Source: JAUQQI01 sp042408785 (GTDB taxonomy: Bacteria > Chloroflexota > Dehalococcoidia > JAUQQI01). Taken from it: a stretch of 64,000 nt of DNA. Position 1 is the first letter of the stretch. Each line of letters opens with the position of its first letter. The position numbers and the translations under genes are program-made. Positions 1 through 8,512 of this stretch are shown here, one piece after another. The stretch is from contig JBHOQU010000124.1 of assembly GCA_042408785.1 (NCBI GenBank), positions 79,764 through 143,763 on the forward strand. Reading direction: 5' to 3'. The notes beneath the pieces were generated by a model. That model saw only the letters and a program-made list of their open reading frames with translations, made no database searches and was not told the DNA's origin.

Positions 1-576
1 GCCGTGGACCTTTCCAAGGTTGAGGTCTTCGTCGGGGCCCTGCTCGGGTCGATGCTCGTCTACCTGTTCAGCTCCCTGGCCATCCGGGCGGTGGGTCACG
101 CCGCCTCCGCCATCATCGAGGAGGTCCGCCGCCAGTTCAAGGCCGACCCTGGCATCCTGGCCGGAACCTCCCGGCCGGACTTTGCCCGGTGCGTGGATAT
201 AACGACCCGGGCAGCCCTGCGGGAGATGGTGGCCCCCGGGCTTCTGGCGGTGGGCATGCCGGTGGCCGTCGGGATTCTCCTCAAGGCTGAGGCAACGGCC
301 GGCCTGCTGATGGTGGGGACCATTGCCGGCATCCTGCTGGCCACGGTCCTCAATAACGGCGGCGGGGCCTGGGATAACGCCAAAAAGTACATTGAGGCCG
401 GTTACCTGCTGGACGAGAACGGCCAGCCCATCAAGAAGGGCACCCCCATCCACGCCGCCGCGGTGGTGGGGGACACGGTGGGCGACCCCTTCAAGGACAC
501 CGCCGGACCATCCCTGCACGTCCTGGTCAAACTGCTGGCCACCGTCACCCTGGTGATGTCGCCCCTCTTTCTGTGA
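1..576 (+). CDS. hppA: Membrane-bound proton-translocating pyrophosphatase, C-terminal part (5' truncated by window edge)
   Basis: Integral membrane enzyme that couples PPi hydrolysis to H+ (or Na+) export. The frame is open from base 1, so only about the last 190 residues are visible. The C-terminal family signature is clear: NNGGGAWDNAKK near residue 117, followed by GDTVGDPFKDTAGPSLH near residue 153, which supply Asp/Lys ligands of the Mg-PPi site. Hydrophobic helices follow at the end. The GTG at position 4 is merely the first possible start in the fragment and is not the true start. The residue that separates K+-dependent from K+-independent types lies upstream of the window, so the subtype is unknown. 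A strong hairpin follows the stop. Confidence 0.95.
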   Translation, partial: AVDLSKVEVFVGALLGSMLVYLFSSLAIRAVGHAASAIIEEVRRQFKADPGILAGTSRPDFARCVDITTRAALREMVAPGLLAVGMPVAVGILLKAEATAGLLMVGTIAGILLATVLNNGGGAWDNAKKYIEAGYLLDENGQPIKKGTPIHAAAVVGDTVGDPFKDTAGPSLHVLVKLLATVTLVMSPLFL

Positions 577-583
577 GAAGTCG

Positions 584-613
584 CTGCTGGGCGGCCGAAC
601 GGCCGCCCAGCAG
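584..613 (+). terminator. Hairpin terminator after hppA
   Basis: A perfect 13-bp stem (arms 584-596 and 601-613, loop GAAC) begins 7 nt after the hppA stop and is followed by a short T-rich stretch (TATTTCT). It is the likely transcription end. The rest of 614-804 has no gene, but contains the promoter described at 748-776. Confidence 0.75.
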
Positions 614-747
614 TATTTCTAAATTTCCCACCAGGCCTCCGTTAACCGGCGGGGATTTTCCTTAAGGAGGACCACATCCGGGCCGTCTTAAGGCCGCAGC
701 CTGCCACTGGGCCGGACTTGGGCCCAGGGATTCCGGGCGTCATGGCC

Positions 748-776
748 TTGACGGACCGCCCGCACCCGGCTAAACT
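748..776 (+). promoter_or_regulatory. Sigma-70-type promoter for the glycosidase pair
   Basis: TTGACG (748-753), a 17-bp spacer, then TAAACT (771-776). Predicted transcription start is near 783, so the TTG at 718 and ATG at 742 would lie upstream of the transcript. This supports the ATG at 805 as the start of the glycosidase. Confidence 0.55.
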
Positions 777-804
777 TGGGGACGGTTTAGCCGGTTTGCG
801 GCGG

Positions 805-3366
805 ATGTCTGCGCGGCGTACTCTGCAGCTGGCCCGGTCCGTAATTCTTCTGGGCCTGCTGTTAGGCCCGCTAATTTTCGGGCCGACCCCGGCCGCCCGG
901 GCCGATGTAAGCCCCCTGCGCTTCACCGGGTCTGCCTTTGTGGACCCGGCCGGCCGGTCGGTGTTCGTGGTGGGGGCCAATTACGCCGGGCCCACCGACC
1001 GGGCCTGGGTTTACTGGGAAGACGGGCAATTTGACCCGGCCCTGGTGGCGGCCGACTTCGACCGGCTGGCGGCGGCCGGGGTGAAGGCCGTCCGGATTTT
1101 CGTCCGGTCGGCCCTGGCCCGGGACATTCGGGCCGGCCGCTGGTCCAAGCTGGACACGGTGGTAAGCCTGGCGGCCCAGCGAAACCTGCACCTGCTTATT
1201 ACGTTTAACGACTACCGGGAAGACGACCTGGCCCGGGAGGCCGCCCTCAATCAGGCCATTGCCGCCCGCTACCGGGGAAATCCGGCGGTGCTCGGCTACG
1301 ACCTTAAGAACGAGCCCCACTTCTACGACCTGGCCGTGGCCATCTACCCCGGGGGACCCCCGCCCCTTCAGACGGATGCCCTCATCCGGGCCTACGGGGA
1401 GCGGATTCCCTGGTCCGATATCCCCCGCTGGCGGCAGGAAGAGGGCCGGGGCCTGGTGCCCGAGCGGTTCAACGACACCCAGGCTTACTATTACGCTAAC
1501 AACTACCGGCTCTTCCGGGAGTTTGCGGCCGAAGCCGCCGCCTGGGTTGCGGCCCGGGACTACGCCGTCTCGGTGGCCGACTACATAATCTCCCCGGATG
1601 CGGCCAAATGGCAGCCCCTCATTCAGGCCCTGGACCAGACCCTGGCCGCCTGGATAGACGCCCGCCTTGGGCCGATAAAACAGGCCGATCCGGAAAAGCC
1701 CGTAACCGTCGGCTACAGCGACCTGATCCTGGCGTCTTTGCCGGCCAATCGGGCCCTCGACTTCATCTCCTGGCACCGGTTCCCGGCGGCCACCGGCGTC
1801 AACTTCAGCCGGATGTTCCAGGCCCTCGAGACCCTCTCCAAAATCTTCCCAGACCGGCCGGTAATCCTCGAAGAGTTCGGGTTTGCCACCTACCAGCTGG
1901 ACCCGGCCGAAGCCGCCCTTTACGAGTCGGCCGTTCTGCTCCGCTCCTTCGCCCAGGGCCGACCCGGGGCCTTCAAGTGGCAGGCCAACGACCTCGCCGT
2001 CGGGGCTAACCCCATGGAAAACACCTACGGCCTTTTCAACCCCGACGGCACCCCGAAGCCCAGCGCCCTGGCCTTCAAGGCCGCTTCGGAGTTCATTCGG
2101 GCGGTGGGCTCCGCCGGCTTCCAGTGGTTTGATACGCCCCAGGGGCCGGCCTTCCGGGCGGCCGCCGAGAACGGCTGGGCCCTGGGCCGGGTCCTCAGCC
2201 TGCCGGAGGCCGGCATCTCGGCCGAAAGCCCCGTCCCGGCCGCCCAGCTGTTTATCTGGCGGCCGGCCCCGGACCGTCTCGAGGTCCGGGCCAACGCCCC
2301 GACCAGGCTTACCCTGAACCTGGCCGGCGGTAAGCTGATCCCCCGCTGGCAGCCCGGCTGGGCGGTGCTGGTTTCGGGTCCGGCAGGCATCAGCCGGGTA
2401 AACCCGGCCGGCGGCGTAATTCAGCTCGATGTCGAGCCCGGCAAGGCCTACACCATTCGGGCCCAGTCCCCGAACGCGGCCGCCGGGATGGTCGACGCCA
2501 AAATCGAGCTGGTCTTCCCCCACGACCGGGCCGGCCGGCCCCAGCCCGTGGATAAGGCGCCGCTGGTGAACGTTTTGGTCTATCTTTTCGAGGCCGACAG
2601 CCTGCAGCCGGTGGCCTGCAACCTGCCGGTGGAGGTCCGCCTGCGCCGGGCCTCCAACCTGGTGGACGGCGCGGGCAACGCCGTGAACGTGCCGGCCCGT
2701 TACCAGAGCCCGCCGGGTCAGCCGGTCCTCCGGCGGGTGGGGGACAAGGTCTTCCAGGCCTGGGTCTTCAACGACGTACCCGTCGGGTTCTTCGAGACCC
2801 CCGGCCTTGACCCGACCCGCAGCAAGGACTTCTACCTGGTCGAGGTTAAAGGTGTGCCTTACCGGAGCAACGTCTGGGCCCACGGGGCCGACGCCCGAAC
2901 TTACCTGCCGGCCCAGAGCCCGGTAACTGCCGGTCCCTTCAGCCAGGCCGAGCCCGTGGTCCAGTTGGTCTGGCCCCACAGCGGCGGTCAGCCGGCCCCT
3001 GTAGACCGGGCCACCCACGTCAACATCGGGGTCGACCTGACCGACCCGCAGACGGGGGCTTCGGCCCCGGCTAGTTTCCCCAACCGGGTGGCGTTGCTCT
3101 GGAGCCTTAATACGGGTATTCTTCAGCCCCTCAAGGCGGCCGACGGCGTAATCCAGGTCCAGGATGCGGGCGGGACACCCCACCCCCGCTGGGTCTTTAA
3201 CAACGTGCCCGTTGAGGCCGCCCGGGACCCGGTAAACAAGTACTATTTCGTTGCCGCCATTGAGGGCACGGCCGCCCCGGTGGCGGTCTGGGCCCATGGG
3301 GCCGACGCCCGAACTTACCTGCCCCAGCCAGACATCCCCGACGGCAGCGGCCCGGGCTGTGAATAG
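805..3366 (+). CDS. Secreted cellulase-like glycoside hydrolase (clan GH-A, GH5-like) with two C-terminal repeat modules
   Basis: Predicted exported TIM-barrel glycosidase of about 853 residues. The ATG at 805 places a signal peptide at the very N-terminus (basic MSARR, a long Leu/Ile core, then AARA-D). The frame stays open upstream to a TTG at 718, but the promoter at 748-776 argues against that start. The acid/base Glu is in the motif LKNEPHF (about residue 170) and the nucleophile Glu in VILEEFG (about residue 357), as in retaining GH-A enzymes. After the barrel come a beta-rich linker (about 440-565) and two related modules. Substrate cannot be read from the sequence; an endo-beta-mannanase or cellulase-like role is the family expectation. 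It overlaps the next glycosidase gene by 8 nt, so the two are probably translated together. Confidence 0.85.
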   Translation: MSARRTLQLARSVILLGLLLGPLIFGPTPAARADVSPLRFTGSAFVDPAGRSVFVVGANYAGPTDRAWVYWEDGQFDPALVAADFDRLAAAGVKAVRIFVRSALARDIRAGRWSKLDTVVSLAAQRNLHLLITFNDYREDDLAREAALNQAIAARYRGNPAVLGYDLKNEPHFYDLAVAIYPGGPPPLQTDALIRAYGERIPWSDIPRWRQEEGRGLVPERFNDTQAYYYANNYRLFREFAAEAAAWVAARDYAVSVADYIISPDAAKWQPLIQALDQTLAAWIDARLGPIKQADPEKPVTVGYSDLILASLPANRALDFISWHRFPAATGVNFSRMFQALETLSKIFPDRPVILEEFGFATYQLDPAEAALYESAVLLRSFAQGRPGAFKWQANDLAVGANPMENTYGLFNPDGTPKPSALAFKAASEFIRAVGSAGFQWFDTPQGPAFRAAAENGWALGRVLSLPEAGISAESPVPAAQLFIWRPAPDRLEVRANAPTRLTLNLAGGKLIPRWQPGWAVLVSGPAGISRVNPAGGVIQLDVEPGKAYTIRAQSPNAAAGMVDAKIELVFPHDRAGRPQPVDKAPLVNVLVYLFEADSLQPVACNLPVEVRLRRASNLVDGAGNAVNVPARYQSPPGQPVLRRVGDKVFQAWVFNDVPVGFFETPGLDPTRSKDFYLVEVKGVPYRSNVWAHGADARTYLPAQSPVTAGPFSQAEPVVQLVWPHSGGQPAPVDRATHVNIGVDLTDPQTGASAPASFPNRVALLWSLNTGILQPLKAADGVIQVQDAGGTPHPRWVFNNVPVEAARDPVNKYYFVAAIEGTAAPVAVWAHGADARTYLPQPDIPDGSGPGCE
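2512..3324 (+). repeat. Two tandem C-terminal modules in the GH5-like protein
   Basis: Module 1 (2512-2910) and module 2 (2968-3324) align over about 120-130 residues. Each starts with a F/W-P-H ... P-V-D motif, has a WVFN-DVPV or WVFN-NVPV core, and ends with the identical peptide WAHGADARTYLP. Over that last peptide the DNA is also nearly identical. They look like duplicated beta-sandwich surface or carbohydrate-binding modules, but no named family is recognised. Confidence 0.7.
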
Positions 3367-5227
3367 GTGGTGGGGTTTATGGGGCCTGCTCCTGCTCGGC
3401 CTGGCGATGGTGCCGGGGCGGGCATCCTGGGGCCAGCCGGCCCTCCAGGCGGTGGATGCCGCCGACCGCTTCGGCTTTGCGTTTATAAACGGCATAGCGG
3501 CCGACGGCCGACCCTACGCCGTAACCGACCTGCGCTACCAGCAGGCCCTGGATGCCGGGGCCCGCTGGACCCGCTGGCCCTTTTACTGGTACACCGTCGA
3601 GCGGCAACCCGGCGTCTTCGATTACTCGGCCGTCGACCAGGTGGTCAACGCCGACCTGGCCCGGGGCTTAAAAATCAACGCCATCCTGATGGGCACCCCA
3701 ACCTGGGCCGCAACCTCAACGGGGGCCGGCATCCAGCAGGTCCCGGGGGGGCGCTATGGGGCGTTCGCCCTGGGCGGGGCCGAAACCAGCCCGCCTAAAA
3801 ACTTAAACCTGCCCGTCTTTGCCGACGGCACGGACCTTCCAGGACCCGGCAAGGCGATAAACCCGGAGAACTACTGGGCCAGGTTCGTTTACAACACCGT
3901 AAAACGCTACGCCCCCCGAATCCGGACCTGGGAGGTGTGGAACGAGCCGGACCTGGGGCCGCCCTCCACGTTCCGGTTCTGGTCCGGGAGCCGGGCGGAT
4001 TACGTCCGGCTGCTTAAAGTTGCGTACCTGGCGGCCAAGGCCGCCGACCCGGAGGCCCGGGTCCTCTTCGGGGCCCTGGCCTTCTGGACCGACCAGACCT
4101 TCTTCCCCGACGTTCTCCGGATCATCCGGGCCGACCCCCAGGCCCCGGCCAACAACTACTTCTTCGACGCCCTGCCGGTTCACCCGTACATCTCTCCCTA
4201 CGCCCTGACCTTCCTGGTGGACACCGTGCGAAACTACCTGGCCGGCTTCCAAATTCCCCCAAAGCCCATCTGGGTAAACGAAACCAACATCCCCGTCTGC
4301 GGCGACGATAAGGTGAGCCCCTACCTGCCCTGCCCCCAGAAGTGGCGGGGCAGCCCCTCGGAGCAGGCGTCCTTTGCCCTGGCGGTGGGGGCCCTGGGTG
4401 CGGCCTACGACCTGGAAAGGCTTTTGATCTTTCAGCTTTACGACGACTACGTCGGCTACCAGGAGTGGTACGGGGTAATCCGGAACGACGCCTCGCCCCG
4501 GCCGGCCTACACCGCCTACCGGACGGCCGCCCGGTATTTTTCGAATTACGTAACGGCCCGGCGGCGGGAGGAGGGGCCGGCCGACCGGGTAACCCTGGGG
4601 GGCGTCCGGCTGGGCGATAACTTATACCGGGTGAGCGTGGTTTGGAACCGCTCGGCCGGTCCGGTAACCTACTGGCTTGAGGCGGCCCCGGCCGCCCAGG
4701 CCGTCTCGGTCCTGGACAAATACGGTCAGCCGGCCCCGGTCCTGCAGTCTTTGAGCGGCGGCTACCGCATCAGCCTGCCCCCCGTAGCCAACCCGGACCT
4801 GGGCATCGGCGAGCCCTACATCGTTCTGGAGCGGGTCCCGCCCGACACCGCCCCGCCGGTGGCCGCCGTAAGCCCGCCGGCCGGTCCGGTGCCCGAGCGG
4901 TTCGCCGTCCGCTGGAGCGGCTCGGACAGCGGCTGGGGCGTAATGGGGTACGACGTGCAGGTTCGGGAAAAGGGCAGCCCTAGCTGGGGCTGGTGGCTGG
5001 TGGACACCGGGCTGACGGCGGCGGAATTTCAGGGGCAGTGGGGCCGCACCTACGAGTTCCGGGTCCGGGCCCGGGACTGGGCCGGCCTGACGGGCGAGTG
5101 GAGCCCGGCGGTTGCGTTTCAGGTGGGGTGTGCGGCGGCCGGGGCCGCCTCCACCCAGGCGGCACCCTTAAGCGGGGGCTTTCGCCTCTTCTTCCCAGTA
5201 ATCCGCAACGCCTCGCCCGGGTGTTAA
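3359..5227 (+). CDS. Secreted clan GH-A (GH39-like) glycosidase with C-terminal fibronectin type III domain
   Basis: About 622 residues from the GTG at 3359, which overlaps the upstream stop by 8 nt and puts a signal peptide first (VNRWWGLWGLLLLGLAMV...). Earlier starts in the frame would lie deep inside the upstream gene. The barrel carries acid/base Glu in TWEVWNEPDLG and a likely nucleophile Glu in IWVNETN, the arrangement of GH39/xylosidase-like and exopolysaccharide hydrolases. A fibronectin type III-like domain spans about residues 510-600 (DTAPPVAAV ... YEFRVRARDWAG). The protein ends in a hydrophobic tail, FRLFFPVIRN, which resembles C-terminal motifs I associate with secreted Chloroflexota proteins. 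Together with its partner it suggests polysaccharide breakdown or remodelling at the cell surface; the substrate is unknown. Confidence 0.82.
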   Translation: MNRWWGLWGLLLLGLAMVPGRASWGQPALQAVDAADRFGFAFINGIAADGRPYAVTDLRYQQALDAGARWTRWPFYWYTVERQPGVFDYSAVDQVVNADLARGLKINAILMGTPTWAATSTGAGIQQVPGGRYGAFALGGAETSPPKNLNLPVFADGTDLPGPGKAINPENYWARFVYNTVKRYAPRIRTWEVWNEPDLGPPSTFRFWSGSRADYVRLLKVAYLAAKAADPEARVLFGALAFWTDQTFFPDVLRIIRADPQAPANNYFFDALPVHPYISPYALTFLVDTVRNYLAGFQIPPKPIWVNETNIPVCGDDKVSPYLPCPQKWRGSPSEQASFALAVGALGAAYDLERLLIFQLYDDYVGYQEWYGVIRNDASPRPAYTAYRTAARYFSNYVTARRREEGPADRVTLGGVRLGDNLYRVSVVWNRSAGPVTYWLEAAPAAQAVSVLDKYGQPAPVLQSLSGGYRISLPPVANPDLGIGEPYIVLERVPPDTAPPVAAVSPPAGPVPERFAVRWSGSDSGWGVMGYDVQVREKGSPSWGWWLVDTGLTAAEFQGQWGRTYEFRVRARDWAGLTGEWSPAVAFQVGCAAAGAASTQAAPLSGGFRLFFPVIRNASPGC

Positions 5228-5238
5228 GCGGGGTGGCC

Positions 5239-5841
5239 TCAGCCGGCGGCCGCCGCCGGCCGCAGGTGCTCGGCCAGGACCCGCTTGAGAAACGCCCGGG
5301 CCGAACGGACCGACACGGCCGCCCCGGTGTCGGCCCCGGTCATGATCGTGTTTATGCCGACGACCCGGCCGTCGGCATCCACCAGGGGGCCGCCCGAGTT
5401 GCCCGGCCGGAGCCGCAGGTTAACCAGGACCCACTCCCGCCCGGCCTCGTCGGCGGCCACCCCGGTCACCACCCCAAAGCTTGCGGCCGCCTCAACCCCC
5501 CACGGGTACCCCAGGGCCAGGACCAGGCTTCCGGGGGCCGGCTCATCGGCGGCCAGCTCCAGGGCCGGCAAGCCGCCGGCCCTAACCAGGAGGGCGGCCA
5601 GGTCGCCGGTCGGGTCCCGGCCCAGAACCTTGGCGGGGAGCTGCCGGCCATCGGCCAGCCGCACCCAGATGGGCTCGCCCCGGACGACGTGGGCGTTGGT
5701 GAGAATCAGGCCCTCGGGATGGACGATGATCCCCGAGCCGACCCCGAAGACCCCCCGAACCCCAACCCGGACCAGGGCGGCCCGGGCGGCGGCGGCCAGG
5801 TCCGCTAGTTCGCCGTTAAGCTCCAGCAAGAACTTTGTCAT
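5239..5841 (-). CDS. Short S1C (trypsin-like) serine protease without PDZ domain
   Basis: 200-residue chymotrypsin-fold protease domain only. The catalytic triad is complete: His in LTNAHVV, Asp in GDLAAL, Ser in RPGNSGGPL. There is no signal peptide or transmembrane segment, and it begins with a short amphipathic helix (MTKFLLELNGELADLAAAAR), so a cytoplasmic location is predicted, unlike classical periplasmic DegP/HtrA. A GGAGGCGG ribosome site precedes the ATG. It lies 12 nt after the HtrA-like gene in the same direction and is probably co-transcribed with it. The N-terminal helix resembles that of its neighbour, so the two probably arose by duplication with one losing the PDZ domain. Confidence 0.85.
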   Translation of the reverse strand: MTKFLLELNGELADLAAAARAALVRVGVRGVFGVGSGIIVHPEGLILTNAHVVRGEPIWVRLADGRQLPAKVLGRDPTGDLAALLVRAGGLPALELAADEPAPGSLVLALGYPWGVEAAASFGVVTGVAADEAGREWVLVNLRLRPGNSGGPLVDADGRVVGINTIMTGADTGAAVSVRSARAFLKRVLAEHLRPAAAAG

Positions 5842-5853
5842 CGCCGCCTCCGG

Positions 5854-6750
5854 CTAAGACCTTTCGGCCGGTATCACGGTAAGTTCGGCCGGCTGGCCGC
5901 CCCGCAGCACCCGCAGGGTGAGGGGTTGGCCGATGCGGTCGGCCGTGAGCTGGGCCAGCAGTTCGTCGGGCCGGCTCACCGGCTGGTCTCCGACGGCGAT
6001 GATGACGTCGCCGACGGTGAGGCCGGCCCGGTCGGCCGGACTACCCGTCTCCACCGAGACCACGATGAGGCCCATCGCCCGCCCGACCCGCTCCCGAACG
6101 GCGTCTGGCAGGCGCACCGGCTGGGAGGCGATCCCCAGGTAGGCCCGCCGGATCCGGCCGTGGGCGAGGAGGGTCTCCACCACCCGGCTGAGGGTGTTGG
6201 TCGGTACGGCCACGCTTACGCCCCGGGCCAGGGCCGAGGTGTTCAGGCCGACAACGGAGCCGTCGGCGCCCACCAGGGCCCCGCCCGAGAAGCCCGGGTA
6301 CATGGCCACGTCGGTCTGCAGGTAGTTATCGAGCTGGCCGCCGGGCAGGGCCCGCCAGGATCCACCGAGGGCGCTGACGATCCCGAGGGTTGCCTGGAGC
6401 TCGCGGCCCGGCCGGGCCACGGCCACGACGATGTGGCCCACCCGCAGGTTTTCCACGCCCCCGATCCGGGCCGGCTTAAGGCCTGACGCCTCGGACCGGA
6501 GAACGGCCAGGTCGGTGGAGGGGTCCCGGCCGACCAGCCGGGCCCCGACCGTCCGGCCGTCGGGCAGGCCCACCTCGATCCGGTCTTCCCGCTCGATGAC
6601 GTGGTCGGCGGTGACGATAACCCCGTCGGCGGACCAGATGATGCCGCTGGCCCCGAAATGGGGCCGGGCACCGACCCGAACAACGCTTTCGCCGGCGGTC
6701 CGGACCAGGGCCGCCAGCTCGTCGGAGAGGGCCTTGATGCGGTCGAACAC
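5854..6750 (-). CDS. HtrA-like S1C serine protease with PDZ domain, no signal peptide
   Basis: 298 residues. Trypsin-like domain about 15-195 with His in VTADHVI, Asp in STDLAVL and Ser in YPGFSGGAL. PDZ domain about 200-295 (GLIVVSVETGSPADRAGL, then DVIIAVGD). The start is GTG at 6750, preceded by AGGAGG at good spacing. No signal peptide or anchor is present, so this is a cytosolic DegP-like protease. The gene is the upstream member of a protease pair and follows a LuxR-type regulator on the same strand (94-nt gap), which may control it. Substrates are unknown. Confidence 0.87.
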   Translation of the reverse strand: MFDRIKALSDELAALVRTAGESVVRVGARPHFGASGIIWSADGVIVTADHVIEREDRIEVGLPDGRTVGARLVGRDPSTDLAVLRSEASGLKPARIGGVENLRVGHIVVAVARPGRELQATLGIVSALGGSWRALPGGQLDNYLQTDVAMYPGFSGGALVGADGSVVGLNTSALARGVSVAVPTNTLSRVVETLLAHGRIRRAYLGIASQPVRLPDAVRERVGRAMGLIVVSVETGSPADRAGLTVGDVIIAVGDQPVSRPDELLAQLTADRIGQPLTLRVLRGGQPAELTVIPAERS

Positions 6751-6844
6751 GGCTTAAAACCTCCTCAGCTTTCTACAAGAAGCTTAAGGCCCGGGCAGGG
6801 GTAAAACATCGGTAATTCGGGTAGGTAGCGGCCCGGAAAAAAGG

Positions 6845-7477
6845 CTAGATGGCAATAAGCCCCAGGCGGGCGGCGATCACCACCGCCTCCGTCCGGCTCC
6901 GGGCCCCCAGCTTGGACATGATGGTGTTCACGTGGAACTTGACGGTGTGCTCGCTGATGCCGAGCCGGCGGGCAATTTCCTTGTTGGAGAGGCCGTAGGC
7001 GATGAGACCCAAAACCTGCCGCTCCCGGGGGGTTAGGGTTTCGGGAGGTTCCCCGGGCCCGGCGGGCCGCAGAATGCCGGCCGCCGGTAAAAGCTCCGGG
7101 TCCAGGACCGACATCCCCCTGACCGCGGCCAGGAGGCCCAGGACAAGGGTGTCGGCGTCGGCCGTGCGCCCGAGGACTCCCCGGACCCCGGCCCGCAAGG
7201 CGGCGGCTGCCGGCTCCGGCCGCCCGGCCAGAACCACCACCGGCACCCCGGAGGTCGTCAGCTCCAGCAGCGGGTCCAGGTCCGGTTCGGGGGCAGCCCC
7301 CAGGTCCCACAGGACCACCCGGGCCTGAGGGGCGAAGAGGGCCGCATCCTCCGGGCCGGTCAGGCCGACGATGCTCAGCTCGGGCCGGTCCTCAAGCCTG
7401 GCGGCCAGACCGTCCCGAACCAGGGGGTCGGCGGCCACGATGAGGACGGCAACGGGCGGGTCTAAAGGGCCGTCCAT
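6845..7477 (-). CDS. NarL/LuxR-family response regulator
   Basis: 210 residues. N-terminal receiver-like domain (about 8-125) with the expected acidic residue at the strand end (VVLWDLG), and a C-terminal LuxR helix-turn-helix (about 148-205: LTPRERQVLGLIAYGLSNKEI, then HTVKFHVNTI). The receiver is somewhat divergent: the usual second acidic residue of the N-terminal pair is missing (VLIVAADPLVR), so phosphorylation is uncertain. No sensor kinase is adjacent. The start codon directly abuts the possible ATG of the divergent gene in a CATATG sequence, and the short region between the two genes is probably a shared control region. It may regulate the protease pair downstream, the divergent prenyltransferase, or both; this is inference from position. 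Confidence 0.85.
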   Translation of the reverse strand: MDGPLDPPVAVLIVAADPLVRDGLAARLEDRPELSIVGLTGPEDAALFAPQARVVLWDLGAAPEPDLDPLLELTTSGVPVVVLAGRPEPAAAALRAGVRGVLGRTADADTLVLGLLAAVRGMSVLDPELLPAAGILRPAGPGEPPETLTPRERQVLGLIAYGLSNKEIARRLGISEHTVKFHVNTIMSKLGARSRTEAVVIAARLGLIAI

Positions 7478-7516
7478 ATGTCGCCTAAATCCGTTATACT
7501 TCCGGTGGGATCAGAG
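7478..7516. promoter_or_regulatory. Short divergent control region (regulator / prenyltransferase)
   Basis: On the plus strand a TATACT -10-like box (7494-7499) sits about 17 nt before the ATG at 7517. On the minus strand TATAAC overlaps the same bases. No convincing -35 elements are visible. The whole region is under 40 bp. Confidence 0.3.
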
Positions 7517-8512
7517 ATGAAAGCCGGCACCGGACTCAGGCCCAGGCTCTGGCTTCTGGCCCTCTACACCGTGCCCGACGTCGGCGCCCTCCGGGAGGCC
7601 GACTTCATCGCCCGGTGGCTCATCATGGGTCGGGCGGCCGTGCTGGTGATGACGGCCGTCTCGGCCCTCCTGGGCGGCCTTTTCGCCCAGCTTTCGGGGG
7701 TCTTTGAGCCCGTCCGATTCCTGGCGGCCACCTGCGGCCTGCTCCTGGCCCACTTTGCCAGCAACCTGGCCAACGACTATTTTGATTTCATTCAGGGCAA
7801 GGATACCCCCGACTCGCCCCGGGTCCGGTACGGTCCCCACCCCCTGGCCCACCACGGGGCGTCCCCCGCCGGCCTGCTCCGGGCCACTGCCCTCAGCCTG
7901 GCCGGGGCCGCCCTGGCGGGACTTTATTTAACCTGGGCGGCCGGACCGGGGGTGCTGGTCTTCGCCCTGCTGGGCCTGCTCATTCTGCTGGCCTATACGG
8001 GGGGACCCCTGCCCTTAAAGTACGTCGGCCTGGGGGAGCTGGCCGTCCTGGTGGTGTGGGGTCCCCTGATGGTCGGGGGCACCTATTACAGCCAGGCGGG
8101 CTTCGTCCCGGCCTGGGTCTTCTTCGGGTCTTTGCCCTACGCCCTGGGGGTTACCACCGTCCTGCTGGGCAAGCACCTTGATAAGGTCGATTTCGACCGG
8201 GGTCGGCGGGTCCGGACGCTGCCGGTAATTCTGGGGGAGGCCGGGGCCCGGCGGCTGACCCAGGGGCTTATCGTCTTAATGTACGTTACCGCCGCTGGGG
8301 TGGCCTTCTGGCAGGGGTTTCCGGGGATGCTGACCGTTTTGCTTAACCTGGGCGGGGCCTTTAAGACCTTAAAGTTTTTAAAACAGCCGAAGCCGCCCGA
8401 CCGGCCCCTCTGGTACGTGGGGGGCACCTTCCTGCACAACCGCCGTTTCGGCCTCCTGCTCGTCGGCGGCCTGCTGGCCGAGGTCGCCGTCCGGCTCTTT
8501 CTGGGCCCTTAG
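7517..8512 (+). CDS. UbiA-superfamily prenyltransferase, MenA-like
   Basis: About 331 residues, polytopic membrane protein. First Asp-rich motif ANDYFDFIQGKD (expected NDxxD) and second motif DKVDFDRGRRVRTLPV, which bind Mg-prenyl diphosphate. The segment GLGELAVLVVWGPLMVGGTYY resembles 1,4-dihydroxy-2-naphthoate octaprenyltransferase (menaquinone synthesis). The ATG at 7517 follows a purine-rich stretch (GGGATCAGAG); the in-frame ATG at 7478 abuts the divergent regulator start and is less likely. No other quinone genes are adjacent, so the acceptor (naphthoate or another aromatic) is not proved. The stop overlaps the hflX stop by 3-4 nt tail to tail, with no terminator between. Confidence 0.8.
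   Translation: MKAGTGLRPRLWLLALYTVPDVGALREADFIARWLIMGRAAVLVMTAVSALLGGLFAQLSGVFEPVRFLAATCGLLLAHFASNLANDYFDFIQGKDTPDSPRVRYGPHPLAHHGASPAGLLRATALSLAGAALAGLYLTWAAGPGVLVFALLGLLILLAYTGGPLPLKYVGLGELAVLVVWGPLMVGGTYYSQAGFVPAWVFFGSLPYALGVTTVLLGKHLDKVDFDRGRRVRTLPVILGEAGARRLTQGLIVLMYVTAAGVAFWQGFPGMLTVLLNLGGAFKTLKFLKQPKPPDRPLWYVGGTFLHNRRFGLLLVGGLLAEVAVRLFLGP

Noticed and set aside
663..678. Perfect AAGGAGG followed 6 nt later by ATC in frame with the GH5-like gene
   Set aside because: ATC is not a normal start codon and the frame before 805 does not look coding; the promoter at 748-776 would leave it untranscribed.
871..3495. 874-codon open frame on the minus strand opposite the glycosidase
   Set aside because: Composition is that of a GC-rich antisense shadow (Gly/Val/Pro/Arg rich, no motifs), and the plus-strand protein has clear domains.
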